Source: an uncultured Oscillospiraceae bacterium (GTDB lineage: Bacteria; Bacillota; Clostridia; Oscillospirales; Ruminococcaceae). From it: DNA of 25,459 bases. The stretch covers positions 1 to 25,459 of the forward strand of contig URGQ01000019.1 in assembly GCA_900547385.1 (NCBI GenBank), in the 5' to 3' direction. Shown piece after piece: positions 1-7,896 of this stretch; the first letter of the stretch is position 1, and every line of letters begins with the position of its first letter. The notes under the pieces were generated by a model that did not search any database, was not told where the DNA came from, and worked only from the letters and a program-made list of their open reading frames with translations. Made by a program: the position numbers and the translations under genes.

Positions 1-75
1 TCGAGCCCGCCGCAGGCGGGCTGCCCTGCGGGCGGTCTGACGGCTGCCGCGGGCTACGGCCAAGAGCAGCGGCCC
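1..75. other. GC-rich tandem hairpin region, cut by the window edge
   Basis: Three short GC-rich inverted repeats lie in a row. AGCCCGCC (4-11) pairs with GGCGGGCT (15-22) around a 3-base loop. GCCC (23-26) pairs with GGGC (30-33). GCCG (46-49) pairs with CGGC (57-60). No T-run follows, so it is not an obvious terminator for a plus-strand gene. The core CCGCAGGCGG also occurs in the structured element near 13480. It could be the end of an intergenic repeat or of an RNA whose beginning lies outside the window. Confidence 0.35.
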
Positions 76-192
76 ATCAACTGTGGGTATTGTAGCATTT
101 TGCGGGACAGCAGTCAAACAAAAGGGAAGCAAGCAGCGAAGTTTTCCGAAAAAAGGGGGCAAAAAGGGATAGCCAAGGCCATTTTTTTCTGC

Positions 193-243
193 TATACTAT
201 ATAGGCAATTTGCAAACGGAGAATTTTGCAGAAGAATAAGGAG
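193..243 (+). promoter_or_regulatory. Probable ndk promoter -10 and ribosome binding site
   Basis: A TATACT -10 hexamer sits at 193-198 in an otherwise AT-rich stretch. No good -35 is visible 16-18 bases upstream. The ribosome binding site AAGGAG is at 238-243, ten bases before the ndk ATG. The -10 call is tentative. Confidence 0.4.
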
Positions 244-253
244 TGTAAAAACT

Positions 254-658
254 ATGGCTATGGAAAGAACTTATATCATGCTGAAGCCCGACTGTGTAAA
301 GCGGGGCCTGATGGGCGAGGTCATTTCCCGCATTGAGCGCAAGAACTACAAGATTATTGACGCCAAAATGATGATGCTGGATGAGCCGATTCTGCGCGAG
401 CACTATGCCCACATCGCGGATAAGCCTTTCTTCCCGGAGATCGTCACCTACATGACGAGCGGTCCCGTCCTCGCGATGATCGTAGAGGGTGACAACGCCG
501 TAAAGGGCATGCGCATCATCATGGGCGCCACCAAGTTTGAGGAAGCGACTGCCGGTACTATCCGCGGCGACTATGCCTGCTGCACCAGCGAAAACCTCAT
601 CCACGGCTCCGACTCGGTCGAAAACGCCGAGATCGAGATCAAGCGCTTCTTTGGTTAA
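254..658 (+). CDS. ndk: Nucleoside diphosphate kinase
   Basis: This enzyme transfers the gamma phosphate of ATP to other (d)NDPs through a phosphohistidine and so balances the nucleotide pools in the cytoplasm. The 134-residue product has the usual bacterial length. Visible motifs are KPDCVKRGL (Lys11), GTIRGDY (101-107) and the active-site stretch NLIHGSDS, in which His117 is the phosphorylated residue. The ATG follows AAGGAG at good spacing. The gene stands alone, with its own terminator at 676-707, and converges on the butyrate operon. The family assignment is secure. Confidence 0.97.
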   Translation: MAMERTYIMLKPDCVKRGLMGEVISRIERKNYKIIDAKMMMLDEPILREHYAHIADKPFFPEIVTYMTSGPVLAMIVEGDNAVKGMRIIMGATKFEEATAGTIRGDYACCTSENLIHGSDSVENAEIEIKRFFG

Positions 659-675
659 AATAAAAATGACAGGCC

Positions 676-707
676 GCCGGTATCCGCACAGGGTACCGGC
701 TTCTTTT
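676..707 (+). terminator. Rho-independent terminator of ndk
   Basis: GCCGGTATCC (676-685) pairs with GGGTACCGGC (691-700), with one G-T wobble and a 5-base loop. TTCTTTT follows. It begins 18 bases after the ndk stop codon. Confidence 0.85.
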
Positions 708-720
708 ATCGGCAAAATGC

Positions 721-754
721 AAAAGCCCCCACCCGCGAAAGGGTGAGGGCTTTT
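721..754 (-). terminator. Terminator of the butyrate operon
   Basis: AAAAGCCCCCACCC (721-734) pairs with GGGTGAGGGCTTTT (741-754) around a 6-base loop. Read on the minus strand, the hairpin ends in TTTT ten bases downstream of the etfA stop codon. Because the A/T flanks are symmetrical it may also stop plus-strand transcripts. Confidence 0.85.
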
Positions 755-764
755 ATGCCAGGCC

Positions 765-1865
765 TTATTTTTTCTCGGCTTTCAGGGCCTCGATCATCAT
801 GGGAACGACCTTAAAGAGATCCCCGCAGATGCCGTAATCGGCAGCCTCGAAGATAGGAGCGGTCTCATTCTTGTTCACGGCGATGATGCACTCGGAGTCC
901 TGCATACCGGCCAGGTGCTGGATGGCACCGGAGATACCCAGAGCGACATAGATCTTGGGACGAACGGTCTTACCGGTCTGGCCGACCTGATGATCGGCGG
1001 AGAGCCAACCAGCATCCACAGCGGCACGGCTGCCGCCTACTACGCCGCCGCCCAGGGCCTCGGCCAGCTCCTCGGCCAGCTTGATGCCAGTGGGAACATC
1101 CTTACCGATGCCGCGGCCGACCGAAACGATGACCTCGGCGCCGGTCAGATCGACTAGATCCTTGGCCGCCTTGACGATCTCCAGGACCTCGGTCTGCAGG
1201 TCGGAAGCCGCCAGCTCGACGGGATGCTTCTCGACAATGACCTTATCAGCCTTGGCCTGGTCGAAGGGAGCGCGCTGCATAACGCCGGGACGGACGGTGG
1301 ACATCTGAGGACGGAAGCGGGGGCAGATGATGGTCGCCATCAGGTGGCCGCCGAATGCGGGACGGGTCATCTTCAGGTGGGTGCCCTCATCAAACTTCAT
1401 GTTATCCACATCCATGGTGGAGGTGGTCTTCAGGAAGGCCTTGTACTTCTCAACATCCACATCCAGGTGGGTGCAGTCGGCGGTGAGGCCGGTGTGCAGG
1501 GTAGCGGCACAGCGGGGGCCCAGGTCACGGCCGATATTGGTAGCGCCGATGAGCATGATCTCAGGCTTCTTTTCCATTACGACATCGCAGATGACCTTAG
1601 TGTAGGCATCGGTGGTGTAGTCCTTGAGGAGAGGATGCTCGCAGACGATGATACGGTCGGCGCCGTAGCCGCCCAACTCTTTGGCCAGCCCCTCTACCTT
1701 ATCGCCCAGCAGCAGGCCGCACAGCTCCACGCCCAGGTCGTCGGCCAGCTTGCGGCCTTCGCTGATGAGCTCGAAATCGGTGGGCATCAGCTTGCCCTCG
1801 CGCTGCTCGCAGAATACCCATACGCCCTTGAAGGCGGTGGGATCGGTATTCACAAAAGTAGACAT
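765..1865 (-). CDS. etfA: Electron transfer flavoprotein alpha subunit
   Basis: EtfA binds FAD and, with EtfB, carries electrons between NADH, ferredoxin and butyryl-CoA dehydrogenase. The C-terminal FAD domain is clear: VGRGIG, the GGxVGGSRAAVDAGW stretch, and ALGISGAIQHLAGM about 50 residues from the end. The N-terminal half has the TRPAFGG motif of the family. Two in-frame ATGs lie six bases apart. The ribosome binding site AAGGAG is only 3 bases from the first (1871) but 9 from the second (1865), so the second, which starts MSTFVN, is preferred. The product is 366 residues, somewhat longer than the roughly 340 common in the family. It is the last gene of the operon, 19 bases after etfB. 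In clostridia the Bcd-EtfAB complex couples crotonyl-CoA reduction to ferredoxin reduction, and the same role is inferred here. Confidence 0.96.
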   Translation of the reverse strand: MSTFVNTDPTAFKGVWVFCEQREGKLMPTDFELISEGRKLADDLGVELCGLLLGDKVEGLAKELGGYGADRIIVCEHPLLKDYTTDAYTKVICDVVMEKKPEIMLIGATNIGRDLGPRCAATLHTGLTADCTHLDVDVEKYKAFLKTTSTMDVDNMKFDEGTHLKMTRPAFGGHLMATIICPRFRPQMSTVRPGVMQRAPFDQAKADKVIVEKHPVELAASDLQTEVLEIVKAAKDLVDLTGAEVIVSVGRGIGKDVPTGIKLAEELAEALGGGVVGGSRAAVDAGWLSADHQVGQTGKTVRPKIYVALGISGAIQHLAGMQDSECIIAVNKNETAPIFEAADYGICGDLFKVVPMMIEALKAEKK

Positions 1866-1884
1866 AGTCATTTTCTCCTTTCTA

Positions 1885-2685
1885 TCAGATGATGTGCTTC
1901 TCTGCCAGCAGAGAAACCAGCTTTTCGCAGGTCGCCTTATCAGCGCCCTCCAGCATCATGCCGGCACCCTTCTGAGGGGGAGAGAAAGACTTGTAAACAT
2001 TGGTGGGAGAGCCCTTGAGGCCGATGGTATCCAGCTCGATGAGCGGATCATCCTTCAGGGTCTCAAAGTTGTAGATCTCCAGAGGCTTATTGTAGCACTC
2101 GAAGATACCGCCGACGCTCATGTAGCGGGGAGTATTCAGCTCCTTGATGCAGGTGAGCAGGCAAGGGGTGTGGGTCTTGATGGTCATGTAGCCATCCTCC
2201 AGCATACGCCGACAGATGACATGCTCCCCATCGACCTTGATCTCGGAAACATAGGTGATCTGGGGCATACCCAGCTTTTCGGCGATCTGGGGGCCTACCT
2301 GGGCGGTATCGCCATCAATGGCCTGACGGCCGCAGAATACGATGTCACCCTTCTCCACGCCGATCTTCTTGATGGCGGCGGCGAGAATCTGGCTGGTGGC
2401 AAAGGTATCGGAGCCGCCGAATTCACGGGCGGAAACCAGAACGGCACGGTCGGCGCCGCGGGCCAGCAGCTCACGCAGCATCCCCTCGGCGGGAGGGGGG
2501 CCCATGGAAACGACCACAACCTCGCAGCCGGTTTCGTCCTTGAGGGTCAGGGCAGCCTCGATGGCATTGAGGTCATCGGGGTTGGTGATGGTATCCATGG
2601 AGGCACGATCCATGGTACCGTCTTCTTTTACAGCAACCTTACCGGAGGTATCCGGTACCTGCTTTACACATACGATACATTTCAT
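1885..2685 (-). CDS. etfB: Electron transfer flavoprotein beta subunit
   Basis: The 266-residue product begins MKCIVCVKQVPDT, the typical EtfB start, and contains VVVVSMGPPPAEGMLREL and GRQAIDGDTAQVGP, which line the nucleotide site. The stretch ELNTPRYMSVGGI matches the EtfB signature region. EtfB dimerises with EtfA. In bifurcating Etfs it carries the FAD that takes electrons from NADH. A strong site, AGGAGGAG, precedes the ATG. The gene lies 18 bases after bcd and 19 before etfA, in the order bcd-etfB-etfA that is standard in butyrate-producing Clostridia. Confidence 0.97.
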   Translation of the reverse strand: MKCIVCVKQVPDTSGKVAVKEDGTMDRASMDTITNPDDLNAIEAALTLKDETGCEVVVVSMGPPPAEGMLRELLARGADRAVLVSAREFGGSDTFATSQILAAAIKKIGVEKGDIVFCGRQAIDGDTAQVGPQIAEKLGMPQITYVSEIKVDGEHVICRRMLEDGYMTIKTHTPCLLTCIKELNTPRYMSVGGIFECYNKPLEIYNFETLKDDPLIELDTIGLKGSPTNVYKSFSPPQKGAGMMLEGADKATCEKLVSLLAEKHII

Positions 2686-2703
2686 AACGGCATACTCCTC
2701 CTA

Positions 2704-3867
2704 TCAGTTGACCTTAAGATTGGCGGCGATGACCATGCGCTGAACCTCGGAGGTACCCTCGTAGATTTCAGTGATCTTGGCATCACGCATCATGCGCTCC
2801 ACGGGGTAGTCACGGGTGTAGCCGTAACCGCCAAAGAGCTGTACCGCACGGCGGGTGACATCGCTGGCAGCCTCGGCAGCAAACAGCTTTGCCATGGCGG
2901 CATCCACGCTGTATGGCTCGTGGGCGTTCTTCTTGCAGGCAGCGGAGTAAACCAAATACTTGGCAGCTTCCATGCGGGTGTGCATATCAGCGATCTGGAA
3001 CTGGGTGTTCTGGAACTGGGAAATGCGGCGGCCGAACTGAACGCGCTCGTGGGTGTACTTGATGACCTCCTCCACAGCGCCTTCGCCGAGCCCCAGAGCC
3101 TGAGCGGCGATACCGATGCGACCGCCATCGAGGGTAGCCATAGCGATATTGAAGCCCTTACCCTTCTTGCCCAGCAGACGGTCGGCAGGGATGCGGCAGT
3201 CTTCCATGATCAGCTCGCAGGTGGAGGAGCCGCGGATACCCATCTTCTTTTCGTGCTTACCAACACTGAAGCCGGGATCGGTACGCTCTACAATGAAAGC
3301 GGAGATCTCCTTGCGGGTCTTTTTGGGGTTCTTCTTATCGGGGATGATGCCGGTAACGGCAATGATGATGAACACATTGGCATAGCCGGCATTGGTGATG
3401 AAGATCTTGGAGCCATTGAGGACCCAGTGGTCGCCATCCAGCACGGCAAAGGTCTGCTGACCCTGTGCGTCGGTGCCGGCGCCCGGCTCAGTCAGACCGA
3501 AAGCACCAATCCACTCGCCGCTGCACAGCTTGGGCAGGTAATATTTCTTCTGCTCCTCGGTGCCGTTCTCATAGATAGGAGCGCAGCATAGGGAGGTATG
3601 GGCGGAAAGAATAACGCCGGTGGTGCCGCAGACCTTGGAGAGCTCTTCGACAGCCATGACATAGGAGAGGACATCGCCGCCGGCGCCGCCGTACTCTTTG
3701 GGGAAGTAGATACCCATCATACCGAGCTTAGCCATCTTTTTGACGGTTTCTTCGGGGAAGCGCTCTTCCTCATCTACCTCGGCAGCCAGGGGCTTTACTT
3801 CATTCTCGGCAAACTCACGGTACATCTTCTGCACCATGGCCTGCTCTCTGGTGAGTTTGAAATCCAT
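2704..3867 (-). CDS. bcd: Butyryl-CoA dehydrogenase
   Basis: This is an acyl-CoA dehydrogenase that reduces crotonyl-CoA to butyryl-CoA in the fermentation direction. The 387-residue protein shows the family signatures LTEPGAGTDAQGQQT (flavin and substrate binding), ERVQFGRRISQFQ, QLFGGYGYTRDYPVER and, near the C-terminus, KITEIYEGTSE, in which the Glu of YEGT (about residue 370) is the catalytic base. Its position between hbd and etfBA picks butyryl-CoA dehydrogenase over other acyl-CoA dehydrogenases. It is expected to work as a complex with EtfAB and to drive ferredoxin reduction. AAGGAGG lies 7 bases before the ATG. Confidence 0.96.
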   Translation of the reverse strand: MDFKLTREQAMVQKMYREFAENEVKPLAAEVDEEERFPEETVKKMAKLGMMGIYFPKEYGGAGGDVLSYVMAVEELSKVCGTTGVILSAHTSLCCAPIYENGTEEQKKYYLPKLCSGEWIGAFGLTEPGAGTDAQGQQTFAVLDGDHWVLNGSKIFITNAGYANVFIIIAVTGIIPDKKNPKKTRKEISAFIVERTDPGFSVGKHEKKMGIRGSSTCELIMEDCRIPADRLLGKKGKGFNIAMATLDGGRIGIAAQALGLGEGAVEEVIKYTHERVQFGRRISQFQNTQFQIADMHTRMEAAKYLVYSAACKKNAHEPYSVDAAMAKLFAAEAASDVTRRAVQLFGGYGYTRDYPVERMMRDAKITEIYEGTSEVQRMVIAANLKVN

Positions 3868-3886
3868 AACAGATCCTCCTTATCGC

Positions 3887-4726
3887 TTACTTTCTGTAAT
3901 CGTAGAAACCAACGCCGGTCTTTCTGCCCAGCTTGCCGCCGCGAACCATCTTGCGCAGCAGGGGGTGAGGACGATACTTATCGTCGCCGGTCTCGGCCTG
4001 CAGAACTTCCATAATGGCGAGGCATACATCCAGACCGATCAGATCGCCCAAAGCGAGAGGACCCATGGGGTGGTTGGCGCCCAGCATCATGGCATTATCA
4101 ATGCCCTCAACGGAGGCAACGCCTTCGGCATAGATGCCGACAGCTTCGTTAATCATGGGGATGAGGATGCGGTTAACAACGAAACCGGCAGCTTCTTCGA
4201 CCTGTACGGGGGTTTTGCCGATGTCTTCCGCGATCTTCTTGATGGTTTCTACCATCTCAGCGGGGGTATTCAGGCCGGCGATGACTTCGACCAGCTTCAT
4301 AACAGGAGCGGGATTGAAGAAATGCATGCCGATGATGGGACGATCGAGCTTAGCGCCGATTTCGGTGATGGAGAGGGAGGAAGTATTGGTGGCGAACATG
4401 CACTCGGGTTTGCAGATCTGGGAGAGCTCCTGGAAGGTCTGCTTCTTGACCTCCATATTCTCAATGGCAGCCTCGATGACGAGGTCACAATCCTTGCAGA
4501 TCTCCTTGGTGCCGGTGGTGATCTTAGCGAGGATGGCATCGGCAGCGGCCTGCTCCATCTTGCCCTTGGCCACGCGGCCGTTCAGACCCTTGGCAATCTT
4601 GTTTTTGCCGTTAGCGGCAAACTCTTCGTTGATATCGCACAGGAGAACCTCGTAGCCATTGGACTGAGCAAAGGCCTGAGCGATGCCGGAACCCATAGTA
4701 CCAGCGCCAATAATACCAACTTTCAT
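3887..4726 (-). CDS. hbd: 3-hydroxybutyryl-CoA dehydrogenase
   Basis: Reduces acetoacetyl-CoA to 3-hydroxybutyryl-CoA, the second step of butyrate formation. The 279-residue protein starts with a Rossmann fold (GAGTMGSG, residues 7-14) and has an Asp (31) at the end of the second strand, which suggests NAD(H) preference. The catalytic dyad is His135 in GMHFFNPAP with Glu147 in KLVEVI, and the NTSSLS stretch (114-119) contributes to the active site. The length is normal for the clostridial Hbd family. GGAGGT precedes the ATG by about 10 bases. The gene lies between crt and bcd with short gaps (39 and 19 bases). Confidence 0.97.
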   Translation of the reverse strand: MKVGIIGAGTMGSGIAQAFAQSNGYEVLLCDINEEFAANGKNKIAKGLNGRVAKGKMEQAAADAILAKITTGTKEICKDCDLVIEAAIENMEVKKQTFQELSQICKPECMFATNTSSLSITEIGAKLDRPIIGMHFFNPAPVMKLVEVIAGLNTPAEMVETIKKIAEDIGKTPVQVEEAAGFVVNRILIPMINEAVGIYAEGVASVEGIDNAMMLGANHPMGPLALGDLIGLDVCLAIMEVLQAETGDDKYRPHPLLRKMVRGGKLGRKTGVGFYDYRK

Positions 4727-4765
4727 TTTCAGTTACCTCCGTAAGTATAGTTTTTGGGGCTTTAA

Positions 4766-5542
4766 TTATTTATTGAGGAATGCGTCGACCTTGCGCTTTT
4801 CCAGGAAAGCGTTCATGCCTTCTTTCTGGTCGCAGGTCTCAAAGCAGCTGCCAAACAGCTTTTCTTCGATGACGATGGCCTGGTCCATATCGACCTGTAT
4901 GCCTTCATTGATAGCGCGCTTGCAGTTGCGCACAGCGATGGGAGCATTGCGGGCGATGGTGGAGGCCAGCTTTTTGGCGGCGGGCATCAGTTCTTCGGCA
5001 GGGTAAACATTGTTCACCAGGCCGATGCGATAGGCTTCTTCCGCTTTAATATTGCGGGCGCCGTAGATCATCTCTTTGGCCTTGCCGGTGCCGACGATGC
5101 GGGCCAGACGCTGGGTGCCGCCGAAACCGGGGGTGATACCCAGGCCGACCTCGGGCTGACCGAACACGGCGTTTTCGCTGCAGATGCGGATATCGCAGCT
5201 CATGCTGATCTCACAGCCGCCGCCCAGCGCAAAGCCATTGACGGCCGCAATAACGGGGATGGGGAAGGTCTCCAGCTTGCGGAACACATCGTTGCCCTTT
5301 TTGCCAAAGGCTTCGCCCTCGGCCTTGGTCAGGGTGCTCATCTCGCCGATATCGGCGCCGGCCACAAAGCTCTTTTCACCCGCTCCGGTGAGGATGAGGC
5401 AACGGATGGCTTCCTGATCGACCGCGTCGAGGGTCTTATCCAGCTCATCCAGCACGGCGCTGTTCAGCGCATTGAGGGCCTTGGGACGGTTGATGGTGAT
5501 AATACCGATCTGGCCTTCCACTTCATAGGTGATAAACTCCAT
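4766..5542 (-). CDS. crt: Crotonase (3-hydroxybutyryl-CoA dehydratase)
   Basis: Dehydrates 3-hydroxybutyryl-CoA to crotonyl-CoA. The 258-residue protein is a standard enoyl-CoA hydratase/isomerase. The oxyanion-hole stretches are FVAGADI (59-65) and GFALGGGCE (103-111). The two catalytic glutamates are Glu111 (in GGGCEI) and Glu131 (in FGQPEVGLG). AAGGAG lies about 11 bases before the ATG. It is the second gene of the operon. The 81-base gap to thl is the second longest within the coaD-etfA run and contains a strong hairpin (5575-5602). Confidence 0.96.
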   Translation of the reverse strand: MEFITYEVEGQIGIITINRPKALNALNSAVLDELDKTLDAVDQEAIRCLILTGAGEKSFVAGADIGEMSTLTKAEGEAFGKKGNDVFRKLETFPIPVIAAVNGFALGGGCEISMSCDIRICSENAVFGQPEVGLGITPGFGGTQRLARIVGTGKAKEMIYGARNIKAEEAYRIGLVNNVYPAEELMPAAKKLASTIARNAPIAVRNCKRAINEGIQVDMDQAIVIEEKLFGSCFETCDQKEGMNAFLEKRKVDAFLNK

Positions 5543-5574
5543 GGAATGTCACTCTCCTTGACTTATTTTGCGGA

Positions 5575-5602
5575 GCACCGGAGAGCCGTGGCTCTCCGGT
5601 GC
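5575..5602 (-). other. Intercistronic hairpin between thl and crt
   Basis: GCACCGGAGAGC (5575-5586) pairs perfectly over 12 bases with GCTCTCCGGTGC (5591-5602) around a 4-base loop. On neither strand does a T-run follow, so a simple intrinsic terminator is unlikely. It lies just after the thl stop codon and before the crt ribosome binding site. An mRNA stabiliser or processing site that separates thl from crt expression is a reasonable inference. Confidence 0.6.
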
Positions 5603-5623
5603 ACTATTGATTTGTGAAAAAGA

Positions 5624-6802
5624 TTAGTCGCGCTTAACAACGGTGGCGCAGCCCATGCCGCCACCGATGCACAGGGTGGCGAGACCGGTCTTGGCGTCAC
5701 GGCGCTGCATCTCGTGCAGCAGGGTGACCAGGATACGGCAGCCAGAAGCGCCTACGGGGTGGCCAAGAGCGATGGCGCCGCCATTGACATTCAGCTTGGC
5801 GGGATCGAATTCCAGATCATGGCCGACAGCCAGGGACTGCGCGGCAAAGGCCTCGTTGGCCTCGATGAGGTCCATATCGGCAACCTTCATATCCAGCTTC
5901 TTCATCAGCTTATTGACAGCGGCAACGGGGCCTACGCCCATGATGGAGGGATCTACGCCGCCCAGAGCGCCGCCAACCCAGGTAGCCATCGGCTTAACGC
6001 CCAGCTCCTTGGCCTTCTCTTCGCTCATTACTACGATGGCGGCAGCGCCGTCATTGATACCGGAAGCGTTGCCGGCGGTGACGATGCCGTCCTTCTTGAA
6101 GGCGGGCTTCAGGCGGGCCAGGGTCTCCACAGTGGTACCGGGACGGGGACCCTCATCGGTATCAACGATCACAGAGCCCTTCTTGCCCTTGACCTCTACG
6201 GGAACGATCTCGTCCTTGAACTTGCCATCGGCCATGGCCTTTTCGCACTTCTGCTGGCTGTTGGCGGAGAACTCATCGAGCATTTCGCGGGTCAGGTGCC
6301 ACTGCTCGGCAACATTCTCGGCAGTGATGCCCATGTGATAGTTGTTGAAAGCATCCCACAGGGCGTCATTTACCATGGTATCTACCAGGGTAGCATTGCC
6401 CATGCGGTAGCCGTAACGGCCCTTCATCATGGCGTAGGGGGCGAGAGACATGCTCTCCATACCGCCGGCTACTACGATATCGGCATCGCCGGCTTCGATC
6501 ATCTGAGCGGCCATATTGACACAGTTCAGACCGGAACCGCAGACGACATTGACGGTAACGGCGGGGGTGGTCACAGGCAGGCCAGCCTTCAAGGAAGCCT
6601 GACGGGCGACATTCTGGCCCAGACCAGCCTGGATAACGCAGCCCATGTAAACATGGTCAACCTGCTCGGCGGGAATGCCGGCGCGGTTCAGGGCCTCCTT
6701 GATAACGACGGAACCGAGTTCAGCGGCGGGAACGGTGCTGAGAGCACCGCCCATGGTGCCGATGGCGGTACGGCAGGCGCCTGCCAAAACGATTTTCTTC
6801 AT
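5624..6802 (-). CDS. thl: Acetyl-CoA acetyltransferase (thiolase)
   Basis: Condenses two acetyl-CoA to acetoacetyl-CoA, the first committed step of butyrate synthesis. The 392-residue length and all three catalytic residues agree with biosynthetic thiolases: Cys88 in NVVCGSGL, His348 in ALGHPVGASG and Cys378 in LCIGGGMG. The start is set by AAGGAGG nine bases before the ATG. It is the first gene of the six-gene operon. Upstream is an AT-rich 88-base gap to coaD with a palindrome at 6837-6856, which probably includes the operon promoter. Confidence 0.97.
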   Translation of the reverse strand: MKKIVLAGACRTAIGTMGGALSTVPAAELGSVVIKEALNRAGIPAEQVDHVYMGCVIQAGLGQNVARQASLKAGLPVTTPAVTVNVVCGSGLNCVNMAAQMIEAGDADIVVAGGMESMSLAPYAMMKGRYGYRMGNATLVDTMVNDALWDAFNNYHMGITAENVAEQWHLTREMLDEFSANSQQKCEKAMADGKFKDEIVPVEVKGKKGSVIVDTDEGPRPGTTVETLARLKPAFKKDGIVTAGNASGINDGAAAIVVMSEEKAKELGVKPMATWVGGALGGVDPSIMGVGPVAAVNKLMKKLDMKVADMDLIEANEAFAAQSLAVGHDLEFDPAKLNVNGGAIALGHPVGASGCRILVTLLHEMQRRDAKTGLATLCIGGGMGCATVVKRD

Positions 6803-6836
6803 AAGTGTGTGCCTCCTTGATAAAATAAAATGAAAT

Positions 6837-6856
6837 TGAAAACAAAATTATTTTCA
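6837..6856. promoter_or_regulatory. Operator-like inverted repeat upstream of thl
   Basis: Read on the plus strand, arms TGAAAACAA and TTATTTTCA flank a 2-base centre and match at 8 of 9 positions. It lies 34 bases upstream of the thl ATG in a stretch where only poor -35/-10 matches can be seen. The position suits a repressor or activator site for the butyrate operon. It does not match the Rex consensus (TTGTTAA-N4-TTAACAA). Confidence 0.35.
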
Positions 6857-6890
6857 CGGCCGAAAAGCAGCCGGATGAAACGGGGGAAGA

Positions 6891-7373
6891 TCAGCTTCCT
6901 AGTTTTTCCTTTAAGCGAGCGGCTACGCAGGGATTGACGAACTTGGAGATATCGGTGTTATCGTAGTGGGCTACCTCTTTTACAATAGTGCTGCTGAGGT
7001 AGGCATAACGCAGGCTGGTGGTAAAGAACATGGTATCGATGGTGGGATCGAGGATGCGGTTGGTCTGCGCCATCTGCATCTCATGCTCAAAATCGGTGAC
7101 AGCGCGCAGCCCGCGGATGATGATCTGTGCCTGATTGGCCCGGGCAAAATCGACAGTGCGGCCATCAAAGGTTTTGACTGAAACATTTTTGAGTTCTTTG
7201 ACGCTCTCTTGGAGCATTTCTACCCGTTCTTCCACAGTGAAAAGCGGGTTCTTATCGCGGTTGATGAGCACGCCGATAACCAACTCATCTACTACGCGGG
7301 AGGCCCGGCGGATAATATCCATGTGGCCCAGTGTAACGGGATCAAAACTTCCGGGATAAACAGCCCTTGTCAT
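6891..7373 (-). CDS. coaD: Phosphopantetheine adenylyltransferase
   Basis: Makes dephospho-CoA from ATP and 4'-phosphopantetheine, the fourth step of coenzyme A synthesis. The 160-residue protein begins MTRAVYPGSFDPVTLGH, which holds the nucleotidyltransferase T/HxGH motif (Thr14-Leu-Gly-His17), and ends with the LSSTIVKEVA motif of the family. Length is normal. It sits 88 bases upstream of thl on the same strand with no clear terminator between, so read-through into the CoA-dependent butyrate genes is possible. A small hairpin (GCCG/CGGC, 7387-7399) lies directly before the ribosome binding site AAAGGA. Confidence 0.96.
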   Translation of the reverse strand: MTRAVYPGSFDPVTLGHMDIIRRASRVVDELVIGVLINRDKNPLFTVEERVEMLQESVKELKNVSVKTFDGRTVDFARANQAQIIIRGLRAVTDFEHEMQMAQTNRILDPTIDTMFFTTSLRYAYLSSTIVKEVAHYDNTDISKFVNPCVAARLKEKLGS

Positions 7374-7435
7374 ATGGTGTCCTTTCGCCGTAAAACGGCT
7401 TTCACTTAATATTTATCCACATCAAAAGCAACTTC

Positions 7436-7464
7436 AGTATAACTGCAAAAAGGGGTGGTGTCAA
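7436..7464 (-). promoter_or_regulatory. Promoter of coaD
   Basis: On the minus strand, TTGACA (7464-7459) is separated by exactly 17 bases from TATACT (7441-7436). The predicted leader to the coaD ATG is about 55 bases. This is one of the best housekeeping promoter matches in the window. Confidence 0.8.
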
Positions 7465-7827
7465 ACAATTGCTAAAAAATTAACAAATAAAAAATTGGAG
7501 AAAAGTGCAAATTAGGAACCCCGAAAATTTGAACAAAAAAAGACGAGTTGGAATTTAACTACAAATGAGCCCTAAAATATTGAATAAATGTATTATCTAT
7601 TTGTTATATAGCACCAATCGCTAAAAACAAGTGCAAAAATTCCGCCTATTTTATGGTGGCAAAATCCACAAAAAGCAAGATTAAACTTTGGCGGGGGAAA
7701 TCTGCAAAACGAACGGTGTTTATTGTCTTTCCATAATACAGACGCTATAAAAGAGCTAAATTTAATAGGATATTAGGCATATCGAAAGCAAAAACTTGTT
7801 TCTTCTCCATAAAGCGTGGGAGGGGAT
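7465..7827. other. AT-rich intergenic region without a recognised gene
   Basis: The 523-base gap between the divergent coaD and NUDIX genes is markedly AT-richer than the rest of the window. Apart from the two flanking promoters I see no open frame with a usable ribosome binding site, no tRNA and no clear long hairpin. A remnant of lost sequence or a regulatory spacer are both possible. Confidence 0.5.
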
Positions 7828-7856
7828 TTGCCAGCCGCGGATGCTTGTGGTACAAT
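7828..7856 (+). promoter_or_regulatory. Promoter of the NUDIX-DUF523 operon
   Basis: TTGCCA (7828-7833), a 17-base spacer and TACAAT (7851-7856). It lies about 40 bases before the NUDIX ATG, which is preceded by a GGGAGGGAAAGGG purine tract. Confidence 0.7.
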
Positions 7857-7896
7857 GACAATAGAAACAGAATGAAACAGCGGGGAGGGAAAGGGT

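Noticed and set aside
1681..3591. Plus-strand open frame of 636 codons across etfA, etfB and bcd
   Set aside because: It runs antisense to genes with full sets of conserved motifs, and its Gly/His/Leu-rich product has no recognisable domain or ribosome binding site.
5714..6820. Plus-strand 368-codon frame opposite thl
   Set aside because: Mirror frame of thiolase; low-complexity Gly/Ala/His composition, no start signals.
6837..6856. Rex (redox) operator before thl
   Set aside because: The arms TGAAAACAA/TTATTTTCA do not match TTGTTAA-N4-TTAACAA, so no regulator name is given.
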